A DNA stretch of 64,000 bases from positions 558,001 through 622,000 of the forward strand of contig NZ_JBFRBH010000001.1 in NCBI RefSeq assembly GCF_040932485.1, written 5' to 3'. The translations under genes and the position numbers were made by a program. Source of the stretch: Gymnodinialimonas sp. 202GB13-11. GTDB taxonomy: Bacteria; Pseudomonadota; Alphaproteobacteria; Rhodobacterales; Rhodobacteraceae. A model generated the notes under the pieces. It did no database searches. It was not told where the DNA came from and worked only from the letters and a program-made list of their open reading frames with translations. Shown here piece after piece: positions 24,926 to 33,451 of this stretch; positions within the stretch are counted from its first letter, which is position 1; each line of letters starts with the position of its first letter.

Positions 24926-26323
24926 ATGGCAGTTCAATGGATCGGGCGGACGAAGACCGCGTTATGGGCCTTGGGCCTGTCATTAGCAGCCGCGCTGCCT
25001 GTTCAGGCGGATGGATTGCGGCAGGTCATGGCGGATGCGTATCGCCATTCGAACCTTTTGGAGCAAAATCGCTATCTGTTGCGGGTTCAGGATGAGGGCG
25101 TGGCCCAGGCCGTCGCGCAACTTCGTCCGGTTTTGACATTCGTGGCCACGATGAACCGCGACGTCATCAACAACACTTCGAACGCCTCGGCATCTTTGGT
25201 GATGGAATACCTGCTGTACGACGGCGGCGCGCGCCAGTTTGCGATTGAAGCTGCGGAGGAGACGGTTCTGGCCACGCGCGAGCAGCTGATCTCCCTCGAA
25301 CAGCAGGTGCTGCTGGATGCGGTGACGGCCTATATGAACGTGTGGCGCGACATGCAGATCGTGGGCGTGCGGGAACGCAATGTGCGCGTGATCACACAAC
25401 AGCTGCGCGCAGCACAGGACCGGTTTGAGGTGGGCGAGGATACGCGCACTGACGTGGCGCAGGCCGAAGCGCAGCTGGCAACGGCCCGGTCGCAACTGGC
25501 GGCTGCGCAAGGCGCGCTTGATATCAGCCGCGAATTGTTCAATCTGGCTGTGGGCCGCTACCCGAATGGCCTGTCTGGCCCCGGAAGCTTGCCAAACGTA
25601 CCGCGCACGGAGGCTGCCGCGCAGGCTCTGGCGCGGCAAGAACATCCCTCCGTCCGTGCGCTTCAGCATGAGGTGACGGCGGCTGAGTTGGGCATCGAAC
25701 AGGCCCGCGCCGGGGTGCGTCCTCAGCTAAGCCTTGAGGGACGGTTAAGCGAAAATTTCACCGACCCGGTTCAAATCCCCGGTGCCGATAACTGGAATTC
25801 GTCCGGCACCATCGGCCTGACCTTGACCCAACCTATCTATCGCGGCGGTCAGCTTCTGTCGCTGGAACGCCAGTCGCGTGCGCAGGCCGCAGCCGTGCGG
25901 TCGAGCTTGAACCAACAGGTACGGCTGAACCTGCAGGCGGTGGGCAATGCCTGGGCCGGTATGGAAATCGCCAACGCGCAGATTCAGGCGGCAGATCAAC
26001 GAATTGAAGCGGCAGAGCTCGCCTTCCGGGGTGTGCAGGAAGAAGCCTCGCTTGGTGCGCGGACGACGTTGGATGTGCTTGATGCTGAACAGGATGTGCT
26101 GGATGCCCGCATCAGCCGCATTCAGGCGCAAACGGACCTTTATCTGTCCTGCTATCAACTGCTGGCCGCTGCCGGTTTGATGACGGTTGAGAATCTGCAT
26201 CTGAACGTTCCCGAATATGATCCTGCGGCCTATGCCGATCTGTTTTCAAACGCGCCATCGCGGGTCAACAGCCCGCAGGGCGAGCAATTGGACTCGATGC
26301 TGGAGCGGATTGGTCGCGACTGA
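24926..26323 (+). CDS. tolC: TolC-family outer-membrane channel
   Basis: A 465-residue protein when started at the ATG at 24926, which follows a GGGGGATCAG box. A signal peptide (ALWALGLSLAAALPVQA) is cleaved before DGLRQVM. Two repeated outer-membrane-efflux domains carry the family wording (LVMEYLLYDGGARQFAIEAAEETV, DRFEVGEDTRTDVAQAEAQLA, LTLTQPIYRGGQLLSL, GARTTLDVLDAEQDVLDA). TolC trimers form the outer-membrane exit of type I secretion and efflux pumps. No ABC transporter or membrane-fusion partner is adjacent. It could serve export of RTX proteins such as the sulfatase at 6412-8691 (inference). Confidence 0.94.
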   Translation: MAVQWIGRTKTALWALGLSLAAALPVQADGLRQVMADAYRHSNLLEQNRYLLRVQDEGVAQAVAQLRPVLTFVATMNRDVINNTSNASASLVMEYLLYDGGARQFAIEAAEETVLATREQLISLEQQVLLDAVTAYMNVWRDMQIVGVRERNVRVITQQLRAAQDRFEVGEDTRTDVAQAEAQLATARSQLAAAQGALDISRELFNLAVGRYPNGLSGPGSLPNVPRTEAAAQALARQEHPSVRALQHEVTAAELGIEQARAGVRPQLSLEGRLSENFTDPVQIPGADNWNSSGTIGLTLTQPIYRGGQLLSLERQSRAQAAAVRSSLNQQVRLNLQAVGNAWAGMEIANAQIQAADQRIEAAELAFRGVQEEASLGARTTLDVLDAEQDVLDARISRIQAQTDLYLSCYQLLAAAGLMTVENLHLNVPEYDPAAYADLFSNAPSRVNSPQGEQLDSMLERIGRD

Positions 26324-26375
26324 CCGCAGCATTGGCCACGGGCGTCCGGGCCAGACACAACATCTGCATTTTAAG

Positions 26376-26406
26376 CAATTCCCGTGCAGCCAATGTGCGG
26401 GAATTG
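26376..26406 (+). terminator. Strong stem-loop downstream of tolC
   Basis: A 13-bp stem (26376-26388 with 26394-26406; core CAATTCCCG/CGGGAATTG, with two G-U pairs) closes a 5-base loop. It lies 53 bp past the tolC stop and is followed by TTGTGTG rather than a T-run, so a terminator is likely but not certain. Confidence 0.6.
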
Positions 26407-26528
26407 TTGTGTGAAAAGCCCATTCTGGGTATCTTGCGCGCGAGTTGAGGTTCAGAACGGCCCGCAAAAGGGCTGCAATTGGCGTACCAATCGGCCTTGA
26501 AACCGGGGTGCGCCAGAGGAGAGCAGAG

Positions 26529-27683
26529 ATGTCCGATCCCGCGAAGACGCCGGAAGAAATCGAGGATGTATTGGCATCCATTCGCAGGCTTGTGTCCGAT
26601 CACACGCCCGGCCCTGACGGATCTATGCAGCCCGCGGAAGAGGATGAGGTCGCGCCTGCCGCAGCTGCACCCGTTTCCGACGATCGCCTTGTTCTCACAC
26701 CCTCTTTCCGCGTCACCGAACCGGATGATCCGTGGCTGACGGTGGCCGAAGCAGAGGCTGAGCCCGAAGATGAGGCCGCAACCGAAAGCTCGATCCTCGA
26801 CGTGCTTGCTCAAGATGACGCCGCGGCGCCTGAACAGGCAACGGATGCGGATGACAGCGAATGGCAACCCGACGACCGCCTTGCGCAATACGACAGTGTT
26901 GGCCCTGACGAGGATGGGGGCAGCCCCGATCTGCACTTTGAGGCGGACGCGGTAGAAGGCAGCGTTGAAGTAGATGCGATGCTGGATGAAGACGGCACTT
27001 CTGATGCCGATGATGTTGCAGACCTGATCCGTTTGGATGGCTCCACGCCCGAGATTGCGGATTTTGAGTCTGAGACCGGCGATGACAATTGGCCGAGCGA
27101 TGGGGCAGAAGCTGCCTTGCTGACCCTTGTGGCCCGCCGTGACAATGCCGCGCCCGAGGCAGAAGCCGACGTGCCGCATGACGGGGTATCAAAGGTGGAA
27201 GAGGAAGTGGAGGCCTCGTTGGAGGAGGGTGAAACCGCTGAAATGGTTGAGCCGAACTCCGAAACGACCGAGCAACCCGTCCGGAGCGACGCTGAAGTTG
27301 CGGAGCCCGAGGTTGTCGACGTCGTGGAGGCCGACGAGGCCGAGACATTGGCAGATGAAGCCGCGCCTGTCGATGAAGAGGCAGCGAGCACGCCGATCTT
27401 CTCCCGGCAGCGTCCTTTCGACGAAGTGGTTGAGCCTGAACTAGAGCCGGAGCCGGAACCGGTTGAGGCGGTTGAGGCCGAAGATCTTGGCGAAGAGCCG
27501 TCGCCCTTCACCTTCCCGGATGCCGATGAAGGCATTCTCGATGAAGAAACCCTGCGTGAGATCATCGTGGAAGTGGTGCGCGAGGAATTGCAGGGCGTTC
27601 TTGGCCAACGCATCACGCGCAATGTCCGCAAGATGGTAAGGCGTGAAATCCGGTTGGCTTTGGCGGCCGAAGACCTCGACTAA
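26529..27683 (+). CDS. Acidic PopZ/DUF2497-like protein
   Basis: A 384-residue protein starting MSDPAKTPEEIEDVLASIRRLVSDH after an AGGAGAGC box. The conserved parts are the two ends: the N-terminal DVLASIRRLVS helix and a C-terminal DEETLREIIVEVVREELQGVLGQRITRNVRKMVRREI block. Between them is a long Glu/Asp/Ala/Val-rich, low-complexity region without predicted fold. This layout is that of PopZ-type polar organising proteins (DUF2497), in which a short N-terminal helix binds clients, an acidic linker is disordered and the C-terminal helices oligomerise. A pole-organising role is an inference from architecture. It is monocistronic, with 129 bp before ptsP. Confidence 0.7.
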   Translation: MSDPAKTPEEIEDVLASIRRLVSDHTPGPDGSMQPAEEDEVAPAAAAPVSDDRLVLTPSFRVTEPDDPWLTVAEAEAEPEDEAATESSILDVLAQDDAAAPEQATDADDSEWQPDDRLAQYDSVGPDEDGGSPDLHFEADAVEGSVEVDAMLDEDGTSDADDVADLIRLDGSTPEIADFESETGDDNWPSDGAEAALLTLVARRDNAAPEAEADVPHDGVSKVEEEVEASLEEGETAEMVEPNSETTEQPVRSDAEVAEPEVVDVVEADEAETLADEAAPVDEEAASTPIFSRQRPFDEVVEPELEPEPEPVEAVEAEDLGEEPSPFTFPDADEGILDEETLREIIVEVVREELQGVLGQRITRNVRKMVRREIRLALAAEDLD

Positions 27684-27812
27684 GCCTTTATTCCAGCGTT
27701 ACAGCTTAGGCATGTTATCGCAAACGCGCGCACAAGGCGCGGTTGCGTGTTTGCCTGCGTGCGGGCTACACCGGGGTAACGGCGACAGAACCGTGGCCGA
27801 GGTGCGGGACAG

Positions 27813-30056
27813 ATGACAAAAACACCCGAGACAGAAAGCCGAAAGCTGCTTTCCCGTCTGCAGGCTGTCATGGCCGAGGCCGATGCGGGACAGGAGCGTC
27901 TGGACCGGATCACACATCTGATCGCGGACTCGATGGGCACCGAGGTGTGCTCGATCTACCTGCTCCGCGACGCCGAAACGCTTGAGCTTTGCGCAACCGA
28001 GGGTCTGGCCGCCGAGGCCGTTCACGTCACGCGCATGCGTCTGGGCGAGGGCCTTGTGGGCCGTGTCGCGCGGAAAGCGCGCCCGATCAACACCCCCAAC
28101 GCGCCCGATGAACGCGGCTTCCGCTACATGCCCGAGACGGGTGAAGAACGGTTTTCCTCTTTCCTCGGCGTGCCCATCCAGCGGCTGGGGGAGCGCCTTG
28201 GCGTGCTTGTCGTGCAGTCCCGCGATGCGCGTATCTTCTCGGAAGACGAGGTCTACGCCTTGGAAGTTGTTGCCATGGTGCTGGCCGAGATGACCGAATT
28301 GGGCGCATTTGTCGGAGAAGGGGCGGCGCTATCGGCGCGCCACACCAGTCAGGTCATGTTCAAAGGCTCCTGCGCACAAGAGGGTGCAGCCATGGGCCAT
28401 GTTTGGCTGCATGAGCCGCGTGTTGTGGTGTCGAAACCTGTGGCCGACGACCCGGACGCAGAACGGACCCGGCTGGTAGAGGCCGTTGATCAATTACGCA
28501 CAGACATTGACCAAATGCTGACCCGCGCGCCGACCGGAGACGCCGAGCAGCGCGAGGTCATGGAATCCTACCGCATGTTCGCGCGCTCGCGCGGTTGGTT
28601 GCGGCGGATGGAAGAAGACATCGCCCTGGGCCTGAGCGCCGAGGCGGCGGTCGAAAAGGAACAATCCAGCGCCCGCGCCCGGATGGAGACTGTCCCGGAC
28701 GCATATCTACGGGACCGATTGCACGACCTGGATGATCTGTCGAACCGCCTGCTGCGGCTGCTGACGGGGCAGGGCAAGGATACGGGCGCCGAATTGCCGG
28801 CTGACCCGGTGCTTGTGGCCCGCAATATCGGCCCTGCGGAACTGCTGGATTACGGGCGCAGTTTGAAAGGCGTGGTGTTGGAGGAGGGCTCCGTCGGGTC
28901 GCACGCCGCGATCGTTGCGCGGGCTCTGGCCATCCCTCTGGTGATCCACGCCAAACGCATCTCGACTGAGGCACTGAACGGTGATCCGGTGCTGGTGGAC
29001 GGGGATCAGGGCATTGTGCATTTGCGGCCCGAGGATACGGTCGCCAGCGCCTTCCGCGATAAGCTGGCCATGCAGGCCGAGGCGCAGGAGCGTTATGCCT
29101 CCATCCGCGACAAGCCTGCCGAAAGCAAATGCGGCACTGTGGTCAGCCTGCAGATGAATGCGGGCCTTATGGCTGATCTACCCTCCCTGCCCACATCGGG
29201 TGCGGAAGGGGTGGGCCTGTTTCGAACCGAGCTGCAATTCCTGACCCGCGCCCGCGTGCCGCGCCGGGGGGAGTTGGCCAATCTTTACGCACGGGTCATG
29301 GATGCGGCGGGCGGCAAACGGGTGGTGTTCCGCACGCTCGATATCGGGTCGGACAAGGTTTTGCCCTACATGAAGCCGCAGGATGAGCCGAACCCTGCTT
29401 TGGGTTGGCGGGCGATCCGTGTGGGCCTCGACAAGCCCGGCGTCATGCGGATGCAGTTGCAAGCGCTGATCCGTGCGGCGAATGGGCGGCCTTTGTCGGT
29501 GATGTTCCCGTTCATCGCGCAGTTCGATGAGTTTACGCAGGCGCGCGATCATCTGATGCGAGAGATCGACCGGGAAGGGAAACTGGGACATACCTTGCCC
29601 GAAAGCCTTGAGGTGGGCGCGATGCTGGAGACGCCGAGCCTTGCTTTTGCGCCGCGCCAGTTCTTCGAGATGGCAGATTTCATCTCCATCGGTGGCAATG
29701 ACCTCAAGCAGTTTTTCTTCGCCGCCGATCGAGAGAATGAGCGGGTGCGGCGGCGCTATGATACGCTAAACGTGAGTTTCCTAACCTTCCTCGAACAGGT
29801 CGTGCATCGCTGCGGGGATACCGATACGCCGCTGAGTTTCTGCGGCGAGGATGCGGGTCGGCCTGTGGATGCCGTCTGCTTCGCGGCGATGGGGTTGAGG
29901 TCGCTGTCGATGCGCCCGGCCTCTATTGGGCCGGTGAAATCCCTGTTGCGGCGGGTGGACTTGCAGGAGGCGCGTGCAGTGATCACCGAGGCGCGCGCGT
30001 CCGGCGCGCAATCGGTGCGGGGCGCGGTGATGGATTGGCTGAAAAGCCAGGGATGA
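27813..30056 (+). CDS. ptsP: Phosphoenolpyruvate-protein phosphotransferase PtsP (EI-Ntr)
   Basis: A 747-residue enzyme. Residues of about 15-165 are a GAF domain (VCSIYLLRDAETLELCATEGL, FSSFLGVPIQRLGERLGVLVVQ). They are followed by the EI N-terminal helical region, the phosphohistidine domain with His364 in GSVGSHAAIVAR, and the PEP-binding barrel (GLFRTELQFL, PALGWRAIRVGL, EVGAMLETPS, FISIGGNDLKQF). The catalytic Cys677 is in FCGEDAGRP. It autophosphorylates on PEP and passes phosphate to NPr in the nitrogen PTS, which signals carbon/nitrogen status. The start at 27813 is the first ATG in good context. Confidence 0.94.
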   Translation: MTKTPETESRKLLSRLQAVMAEADAGQERLDRITHLIADSMGTEVCSIYLLRDAETLELCATEGLAAEAVHVTRMRLGEGLVGRVARKARPINTPNAPDERGFRYMPETGEERFSSFLGVPIQRLGERLGVLVVQSRDARIFSEDEVYALEVVAMVLAEMTELGAFVGEGAALSARHTSQVMFKGSCAQEGAAMGHVWLHEPRVVVSKPVADDPDAERTRLVEAVDQLRTDIDQMLTRAPTGDAEQREVMESYRMFARSRGWLRRMEEDIALGLSAEAAVEKEQSSARARMETVPDAYLRDRLHDLDDLSNRLLRLLTGQGKDTGAELPADPVLVARNIGPAELLDYGRSLKGVVLEEGSVGSHAAIVARALAIPLVIHAKRISTEALNGDPVLVDGDQGIVHLRPEDTVASAFRDKLAMQAEAQERYASIRDKPAESKCGTVVSLQMNAGLMADLPSLPTSGAEGVGLFRTELQFLTRARVPRRGELANLYARVMDAAGGKRVVFRTLDIGSDKVLPYMKPQDEPNPALGWRAIRVGLDKPGVMRMQLQALIRAANGRPLSVMFPFIAQFDEFTQARDHLMREIDREGKLGHTLPESLEVGAMLETPSLAFAPRQFFEMADFISIGGNDLKQFFFAADRENERVRRRYDTLNVSFLTFLEQVVHRCGDTDTPLSFCGEDAGRPVDAVCFAAMGLRSLSMRPASIGPVKSLLRRVDLQEARAVITEARASGAQSVRGAVMDWLKSQG

Positions 30057-30071
30057 GCCCCAAAAGGCCAT

Positions 30072-30089
30072 GGTTGCAAGGTTGCAACC
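30072..30089. repeat. 18-bp palindrome, copy 2
   Basis: This is identical to 4863-4880: GGTTGCAAGGTTGCAACC, perfect 8-bp arms. It lies 16 bp past the ptsP stop, between convergent genes, and is followed by ATACACTAAG. The different genetic context argues for a dispersed repeat or chromosomal signal rather than a gene-specific operator. Confidence 0.7.
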
Positions 30090-30110
30090 ATACACTAAGC
30101 CAATAAAAAG

Positions 30111-30133
30111 AAACGAAAAAGCGTTTTTCGTTT
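30111..30133. terminator. Bidirectional terminator between ptsP and the LysE gene
   Basis: AAACGAAAAA and TTTTTCGTTT flank GCG. On the minus strand the stem is followed by CTTTTT, and on the plus strand by ACCCTTTCTT, so it can end transcription of both convergent genes. Confidence 0.8.
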
Positions 30134-30149
30134 ACCCTTTCTTAACCCC

Positions 30150-30776
30150 TTAACTGCCCCTGCGAAGCGTCGCCGTCAGCACGCCCATCGCGATGAGCGT
30201 GCCGCCACCCGCGCGTGTCAGCCAGGCGATCACGCCGGGGCGCGACAGGCGATTGCGGAGCGAGCCGGCCAAGAGCGCATAGGCCAGCGCGTTGAGTGTT
30301 GCGATGGCGACGAAGGTTCCGATCAGAATGGCGAATTGCGGCAGCAGCGCCGCCTCGGGTGCGATGAACTGCGGCACGAAGGCGATGAAGAAGGCGATGC
30401 TCTTGGGGTTCAGCGCAGTCACGGCGGCGGCATGGCCGAAGGTGCGGCGGGCGGAGATCGCCTCGGCCTCCGGCAACGCGAAGGCGGCTGAGCGTGCGCC
30501 GAGGATCATCTTAACGCCGAGATAAACCAGATAGACCGCGCCGATCCATTTGAGCGCCGTGAACAGCGTGGCCGAGGCCAGAACCAGCGCGCCGAGGCCC
30601 GCGAGGGACGCGGTCATCGCAACGAGGTCACCCACCGCCACCCCGGCGGCGGTCGATACGGCCACGCGGCGGCCTTGGCTTATGGCATAGCTGAGCACCA
30701 GCAAGACCGTGGGGCCGGGGATCAGAACCAGAAGTGTGGAGGCGGCGACAAAGGCGAGCCAGGTTTCAAATGCCAT
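30150..30776 (-). CDS. LysE/RhtB-family exporter
   Basis: A 208-residue membrane protein with about six helices and the LysE signatures: N-terminal FVAASTLLVLIPGPTVLLVLSYAISQGRR, the GAVYLVYLGVKMI helix and the FGHAAAVTALNPKSIAFFIAFVPQFI segment (the NPK motif). Family members export amino acids such as lysine, threonine or homoserine lactone. The substrate is not predictable. It is convergent with ptsP through the terminator at 30111-30133. Confidence 0.92.
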   Translation of the reverse strand: MAFETWLAFVAASTLLVLIPGPTVLLVLSYAISQGRRVAVSTAAGVAVGDLVAMTASLAGLGALVLASATLFTALKWIGAVYLVYLGVKMILGARSAAFALPEAEAISARRTFGHAAAVTALNPKSIAFFIAFVPQFIAPEAALLPQFAILIGTFVAIATLNALAYALLAGSLRNRLSRPGVIAWLTRAGGGTLIAMGVLTATLRRGS

Positions 30777-30802
30777 CAGGGGATTCCTTTCGCTCTAGGC
30801 AG

Positions 30803-31270
30803 TCAGCCCCAAAGCGGCGGCTTTGTCACCATCAACCAGTAGATGATTGTGAGAGCAAGGAATGCGGGCCAGCCGAGGGCAAACCAGATGCGGTAGAGGC
30901 GGCGGGCTTCGAGTGGCGTCGGGCCTGTGACGTCGGCGGTCAGGTCACGGATTCGGATTTGCAAATGGACAACCGGCGCCCAACAAAGAAACGCGAGGAC
31001 GTAAAGCGCGTAGGTGAGGATCAACCACGGCTCGGTCCAACCGTAACCGGCCATCCAGACCAGCGCGAGCCCGGTCGCGGGCTGAACAAGCCCCGCTGGT
31101 GTGGTGAAGAGCCAATCGGCCAGCACCACGCCGCGCGCGACCCCGTGGATATGGGCCGCGTCGCTGCGATGCATCGCGAAGACCATCTGGAAGGCGGTTC
31201 CGATGCCTGTGCCGAAGAGGACCGTGCTGGACAGGATGTGGAGCCATTTGAGGGTGAGGTACGGGTCCAT
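30803..31270 (-). CDS. DUF2269 integral membrane protein
   Basis: A 155-residue protein with four hydrophobic helices and the DUF2269 wording (YLTLKWLHILSSTVLFGTGIGTAFQM near the N-terminus, SNLQ-free loop, WFALGWPAFLALTIIYWLM at the C-terminus). Its start overlaps the stop of the upstream SDR gene by one base (TGATG), so it belongs to the leftward operon from the MTA phosphorylase. Function unknown. The conserved N-terminal His in LKWLHIL is also seen in small haem membrane proteins, but this is only suggestive. Confidence 0.85.
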   Translation of the reverse strand: MDPYLTLKWLHILSSTVLFGTGIGTAFQMVFAMHRSDAAHIHGVARGVVLADWLFTTPAGLVQPATGLALVWMAGYGWTEPWLILTYALYVLAFLCWAPVVHLQIRIRDLTADVTGPTPLEARRLYRIWFALGWPAFLALTIIYWLMVTKPPLWG

Positions 31271-32523
31271 CAGCGCTCATCCTCCAGCATCATCCAGAGC
31301 GCGATCAGCATTAGGATAGGGATGTTCTTGAGCAATCCGCCGAGCGGAAGGAGCCAGAGTGCGGGCGCGATGAGGGTGAAGGCGAGGGTGTAGGAGCCCA
31401 CGAGGCCCAGTTGCAGCCAGCCGGTCAGGCGCGGGCGCCAGTTGCGGATCAGCGCGGCGGCCAGCGCGAGGTCGGCGAGGCCGCCGAGCCGTGCCATGGC
31501 GATCCAGAGCGCGTCTGGCAGGCCGGTATGGGCGGCGATGGGCAGGAACGTGGCAGACGGCAGGAAGAGGCCAAGGAGGCCCGAGGCGAGCCAGAGGAAG
31601 GCCAGCGACAGTCGCAGCGCGGGGCGCATGAGGAACAGCCGCGCGTGCCAGAGGTCTTGGGTGCCGGCGGGGCGCGCGGCGAGGAATTGGTCGACGCCGC
31701 GCGGTTTGGTTTCGAGTTGCGCGGTCAGCGGGGCTTCATCGGTTTCGATCCCGTGTGTGATCTGGGCCACTGCGGTGCGCGAGATCGGGGCCATGGCGAG
31801 CGCGTCGCCCACACCGCCAAGCGCCATGGCAGCGCGATCCGGGATCGGCAGGGGCCGGGCCGGAGGCAGGCCGAACCAGCCGCGCAGATCGGCGGTGAGT
31901 TGGGCTTGCGTGATGCGGGTTGGACCGCCGATGTCCCAAGGCTGGCCGGGTTTGGGATTGTCGAGGCAGTCGGCGACGACGCGGGCGAGGTCTTCGGCGT
32001 GGATCGGGTTGAATACCTGTTGGCCGTCGCCCACGGTGGGGGATACAAGCGGCAGGGCGGCGAGGCCCCGGATCAGGGATGTCCCGCCGTAGGAGGTGTC
32101 GGCCATCACAAGGCCGGGGCGCAGGATGGTAAGGCCCGCGTCCTGGGCCACGGCCTCGCCTTTGCGGCGCCAGCGGGCGAAGGGGGTGTCGGCCTCAATC
32201 CCCACGGCGGAGATCAGGACGCCGCCACTTGCGCGGGCATAGGCGGCGGCGGGGGCTTTGACGTGGACGGCTTCGAACAATGTGTCGGAGGCGGTCAGGA
32301 GGCCTGCGGCGTTGACGATGTGGCGGTCCTGGGCTGCGTCCCAAAAGGCGGGGCTATGGGTTGCGGGGTTTGCCAGGTCGGCCTTGAGGGTGTCGAACCC
32401 CATGCGAGCGAGCCGCGTAGTGCGGCGGGCTGAGGCCAGGACGTCCCAGCCTTCAGCGCGCAAATGGAAGGCGATGTGGCGGCCGATGAAGCCGTCCGCC
32501 CCGAGGATCAGGACTCGTTTCAG
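31270..32523 (-). CDS. NAD(P)-binding SDR protein fused to a DoxX-like membrane domain
   Basis: The true N-terminus is upstream of any ATG/GTG/TTG: in frame before the TTG at 32463 the DNA encodes the Rossmann strand KRVLILGADGFIGRHIAFH. The only possible initiator there is CTG at 32523, whose last bases overlap the TGA stop of the upstream gene (CTGA, like the common ATGA overlap). With that start the protein has 417 residues. Residues 1-270 are an atypical SDR/NmrA-like domain with GADGFIGR; residues of about 290-410 contain four hydrophobic helices resembling DoxX-like proteins. This fusion occurs in Rhodobacteraceae. The reaction is unknown. It lies between mtnP and a DUF2269 gene. Confidence 0.8.
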   Translation of the reverse strand: MKRVLILGADGFIGRHIAFHLRAEGWDVLASARRTTRLARMGFDTLKADLANPATHSPAFWDAAQDRHIVNAAGLLTASDTLFEAVHVKAPAAAYARASGGVLISAVGIEADTPFARWRRKGEAVAQDAGLTILRPGLVMADTSYGGTSLIRGLAALPLVSPTVGDGQQVFNPIHAEDLARVVADCLDNPKPGQPWDIGGPTRITQAQLTADLRGWFGLPPARPLPIPDRAAMALGGVGDALAMAPISRTAVAQITHGIETDEAPLTAQLETKPRGVDQFLAARPAGTQDLWHARLFLMRPALRLSLAFLWLASGLLGLFLPSATFLPIAAHTGLPDALWIAMARLGGLADLALAAALIRNWRPRLTGWLQLGLVGSYTLAFTLIAPALWLLPLGGLLKNIPILMLIALWMMLEDER

Positions 32524-33386
32524 AGCACCCGCCCCGCAATAGCGTCGAGCCGCGCGATGACATCCGGGTCGCGGGCATCGGGTGCGGTCATGATGGCGTG
32601 TTCCAGAGCGCGGTCACATTCGTCGGGGCAGGGCGGTTTGCTGGCCGACAGCGCTTTGGCCACGCCGGCCACCATGGCGCGGGCAGCGGCGGCGTTTCCG
32701 TGGAGCGTGTCGATGATCTGCGTGATGTCGACGGCGCCGTGGTCAGGGTGCCAGCTGTCGTAATCGGTGATCATGGCGACGGAGGCGTAGCAAAGCTCGG
32801 CCTCGCGGGCGAGTTTGGCCTCCGGCATGTTGGTCATGCCGATCACGTCGCAGCCCCATTGGCGGTAGAGGTGGGATTCGGCCATGGAGGAAAATTGCGG
32901 GCCTTCCATGGCGAGGTATGTGCCGCCGTCATGGGTGGTGACGCCCGCGGCTTTGGCGGCGTCGCGGGCGGTGGCGGAAAGGTGAGAGCAGGTGGGGTGG
33001 GCGACGGAGACATGGGCGACGCATCCGGTACCGAAGAAGGATTTTTCACGGGCGAAAGTGCGGTCGATGAACTGGTCGACGATGACGAAATCGCCGGGGG
33101 CCATTTCTTCGCGGAAGGACCCGCAGGCGGAGACGGAGAGCACATCCGTCACGCCAAGGCGTTTGAGCGCGTCGATATTGGCGCGGTAGGGCACGGTTGT
33201 GGGCGAGTGGACATGGCCGCGTCCGTGTCGGGGCAGGAAGGCCATGGGCAGGCCGTGGAGCTGGCCCGTCAGGATCGCGTCGGAGGGGAGGCCGAAGGGG
33301 CTTTCCACCTCGACCCATTCGGGGTTTTCCAGCCCGTCGATCTGGTAAAGGCCCGAGCCGCCGATGATGCCGAGATGTCTGTCCAT
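32520..33386 (-). CDS. mtnP: S-methyl-5'-thioadenosine phosphorylase
   Basis: A 288-residue PNP/MTAP-family enzyme: N-terminal HLGIIGGSGLYQIDGLE, the phosphate-binding RHGRGHVHSP, SACGSFREEM, the EGPQFSSMAES purine/ribose block and IGMTNMPEAKLAREAELCYA. It cleaves methylthioadenosine with phosphate to adenine and methylthioribose-1-phosphate in methionine salvage. The adenine released can be reclaimed by Apt, encoded at 38554-39093. It is the first gene of a leftward operon with the SDR and DUF2269 genes. Confidence 0.94.
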   Translation of the reverse strand: MDRHLGIIGGSGLYQIDGLENPEWVEVESPFGLPSDAILTGQLHGLPMAFLPRHGRGHVHSPTTVPYRANIDALKRLGVTDVLSVSACGSFREEMAPGDFVIVDQFIDRTFAREKSFFGTGCVAHVSVAHPTCSHLSATARDAAKAAGVTTHDGGTYLAMEGPQFSSMAESHLYRQWGCDVIGMTNMPEAKLAREAELCYASVAMITDYDSWHPDHGAVDITQIIDTLHGNAAAARAMVAGVAKALSASKPPCPDECDRALEHAIMTAPDARDPDVIARLDAIAGRVL

Positions 33387-33451
33387 ATGGGCCCCCGTTC
33401 GTTCTAGGCGACGTTAGGGGGCGTGCGGGCATGGATCAATGCCGTGCGGGC

